From contig CAMYCX010000003.1 of assembly GCA_947254705.1 (NCBI GenBank), positions 1 to 39,374 on the forward strand: a DNA stretch of 39,374 nt, read 5' to 3'. Origin of the DNA: an uncultured Veillonellaceae bacterium. Its GTDB lineage: Bacteria; Bacillota; Negativicutes; Veillonellales; Negativicoccaceae. Within the stretch, counting starts at the first letter, position 1. Each line of letters begins with the position of its first letter. The notes beneath the pieces are model-generated. The model made no database searches and had not been told where the DNA came from. It saw nothing but the letters and a program-made list of their open reading frames with translations. The translations under genes and the position numbers were made by a program. Below are positions 38,025 to 39,374 of this stretch, in pieces.

Positions 38025-39374
38025 ATGAGAGGCAATGAAATTCGCCGACGCTTTTTGACATTTTTTGAACGGAAAGGACATTTGCATGTAGAGAGCTTTC
38101 CGCTGATTCCGAAAGACGATCCGAGTTTATTGTTGATCGGGGCGGGAATGGCACCGTTGAAGCCGTATTTTACGGGTAAGGTGACGCCACCGTGCTCACG
38201 TTTGACGACATGCCAAAAGTGCATGCGTACAGGCGATTTGGAAAATGTCGGACGGACGGCGCGTCATCATACATTTTTTGAAATGCTCGGCAACTTTTCT
38301 TTCGGAGATTATTTTAAGAAAGAGGCAATTCATTGGGCATGGGAGTTTTTGACTGAAGAATTGCACTTAGAACCGGAACGCCTGTATGTTACGATTCATC
38401 CGGAAGATGAAGAGGCGTATACGATTTGGCATGACGAAGTCGGTGTGCCGAAAGATCATATTTATAAGCTGGAAGATAATTTTTGGGAAATCGGAGAAGG
38501 CCCCTGCGGTCCGTGCAGCGAGATTTTTTATGATCAGGGCGAAGCGTTCGGTACAGACCCCGAAAATCAGATGGGGGGCGAAGGTGACCGCTTTTTGGAA
38601 ATTTGGAATTTGGTTTTTTCGCAATATAATCGTACGGCAGATGGGCAATATGAACCTCTGGCGCATAAAAACATTGATACCGGTGCCGGCCTGGAACGAC
38701 TTGCGGCGGTGTTGCAGCATAAAAAAAATAATTTTGAAACGGATTTAATTTATCCTCTGATTGAACAGGCAGCCCATCTGGCAGGCGTGCATTATGGTGA
38801 TAACGAGGCAACGGATGTATCGTTGAAGGTGATTGCCGACCATGCTCGCGCCACGACAGCGCTGATCGGTGACGGCGTGCTACCCTCGAATGAAGGGCGC
38901 GGTTATGTATTGCGGCGGATTATTCGTCGGGCGGTACGTAAGGCGAAGATGATCGGCATTAAAGGCCCGTTCATGGCGCAAATGGTGGATACGGTTATTG
39001 ATTTGTTGGGCGATGGGATTACTGACTTACCGAGTAAACGTGAATTTATTAAAGTTAATGCCGCCACGGAAGAAGAACGCTTCCAGCGTACATTGGATCA
39101 AGGCTCGCTGTTGTTGCAGGAACGATTGGAAACATTGACGGCAGAAAAAACGACAACACTGTCGGGAGAAGATGTATTTAAATTGTATGATACGTACGGA
39201 TTCCCGTGGGAGTTGACAGAAGAAATCGCAGCAGAAGCCGGTATTTTGATTGACAGAGACGGGTTTGTCGCGGCGATGGAGGCACAGCGTCAGCGGGCTC
39301 GTGATGCGCGGGAAAAGCAGGACGCTAAGGTGGTAACCCCCGACACGACCGGACTGAAGGGCGCAGGGCGGGTC
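38025..39374 (+). CDS. alaS: Alanine-tRNA ligase (N-terminal half, runs off the window)
   Basis: The first 450 codons of a family that is about 875 aa long. The class II catalytic core is complete: MRGNEIRRRFLTFFERKGH, LIGAGMAPLKPYFTG, TTCQKCMRTGDLENVGRTARHHTFFEMLGNFSFGDYFKKEAI, NFWEIGEGPCGPCSEI and DTGAGLERLAAVLQ (motif 3). The tRNA-recognition domain starts with EDVFKLYDTYGFPWELTEEI. AGGGGG lies 7 bases before the ATG at 38025; the ATG at 38022 is an alternative. The editing and C-Ala domains are outside the window. No T-box leader is seen upstream. Confidence 0.97.
   Translation, partial: MRGNEIRRRFLTFFERKGHLHVESFPLIPKDDPSLLLIGAGMAPLKPYFTGKVTPPCSRLTTCQKCMRTGDLENVGRTARHHTFFEMLGNFSFGDYFKKEAIHWAWEFLTEELHLEPERLYVTIHPEDEEAYTIWHDEVGVPKDHIYKLEDNFWEIGEGPCGPCSEIFYDQGEAFGTDPENQMGGEGDRFLEIWNLVFSQYNRTADGQYEPLAHKNIDTGAGLERLAAVLQHKKNNFETDLIYPLIEQAAHLAGVHYGDNEATDVSLKVIADHARATTALIGDGVLPSNEGRGYVLRRIIRRAVRKAKMIGIKGPFMAQMVDTVIDLLGDGITDLPSKREFIKVNAATEEERFQRTLDQGSLLLQERLETLTAEKTTTLSGEDVFKLYDTYGFPWELTEEIAAEAGILIDRDGFVAAMEAQRQRARDAREKQDAKVVTPDTTGLKGAGRV

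Noticed and set aside
37815..38087. 90-residue minus-strand ORF over the alaS promoter
   Set aside because: It overlaps the alaS promoter and start and contains no family motif; it is a shadow of the AT-rich gap.
1..39374. Mobile element, prophage or CRISPR signature
   Set aside because: No transposase, integrase, phage structural gene, direct-repeat array or attachment-site pair was seen; every long frame belongs to a housekeeping gene.

Overview
This looks like a chromosomal housekeeping window from a Firmicutes-type bacterium, most likely a diderm Negativicutes (Veillonella/Megasphaera/Dialister-like) lineage; I do not assert a genus. Reasons: the cdaA-ybbR-glmM cluster, a bifunctional Rel, HemZ instead of a Gram-negative HemN, a CobA-HemD fusion inside a C5-pathway heme operon, a Firmicutes-type 6S RNA between aspS and rarA, a c-di-AMP (ydaO-type) riboswitch, and A-rich Shine-Dalgarno/TATAAT signals. 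Base composition is moderately GC-rich and even. I see no insertion sequence, phage gene, CRISPR array, tRNA or rRNA. The genes are packed with very short gaps or overlaps.

Layout. 1-2067 (minus): a 5'-partial view of class I fructose-bisphosphate aldolase and a HerA-like (DUF853) ATPase. 2174-5636 (plus): a GIY-YIG protein, then the c-di-AMP synthase CdaA, its regulator YbbR/CdaR and GlmM, closed by a strong terminator. 5873-17210: one tight run of recJ, rel, dtd, a metallo-beta-lactamase hydrolase, an AI-2E-type permease, a Fur-family regulator, hemZ, hisS and aspS. 17264-21453: 6S RNA with terminator, rarA, ftsK and a short RodZ-like membrane HTH protein. 21549-26004: smc and ftsY. 26080-33576: a NUDIX hydrolase and an HMA metal chaperone lead a tetrapyrrole operon (precorrin-2 dehydrogenase, hemA, hemC, cobA-hemD, hemB, hemL). 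33620-35351: a polyprenyl-phosphate-type glycosyltransferase, a c-di-AMP riboswitch and an NlpC/P60 wall hydrolase. 35419-37751: a two-component metal ABC transporter (no binding protein) and a nitrilase-family amidase. 38025-end: alaS, cut by the window edge.

How the parts connect. CdaA makes c-di-AMP and, in known systems, is controlled by CdaR and GlmM; the riboswitch at about 34585-34680 would let the same messenger control a wall hydrolase, so synthesis and a readout lie in one window. The hem operon makes uroporphyrinogen III and precorrin-2/sirohydrochlorin, while hemZ beside a Fur-family gene supplies a later step toward heme, suggesting iron-linked control. rel and 6S RNA are two global growth-rate regulators. 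smc, ftsK, ftsY, rarA and recJ cover chromosome maintenance and protein targeting.

I did not find a novel multi-gene system. The most unusual features are regulatory: an atypical c-di-AMP aptamer whose 5' P1 strand I cannot find, an apparently leaderless glycosyltransferase mRNA, a small upstream ORF overlapping the metal-transporter start behind a terminator, a paired 10-bp dyad upstream of recJ, and a uniform use of TGn-extended -10 promoters.
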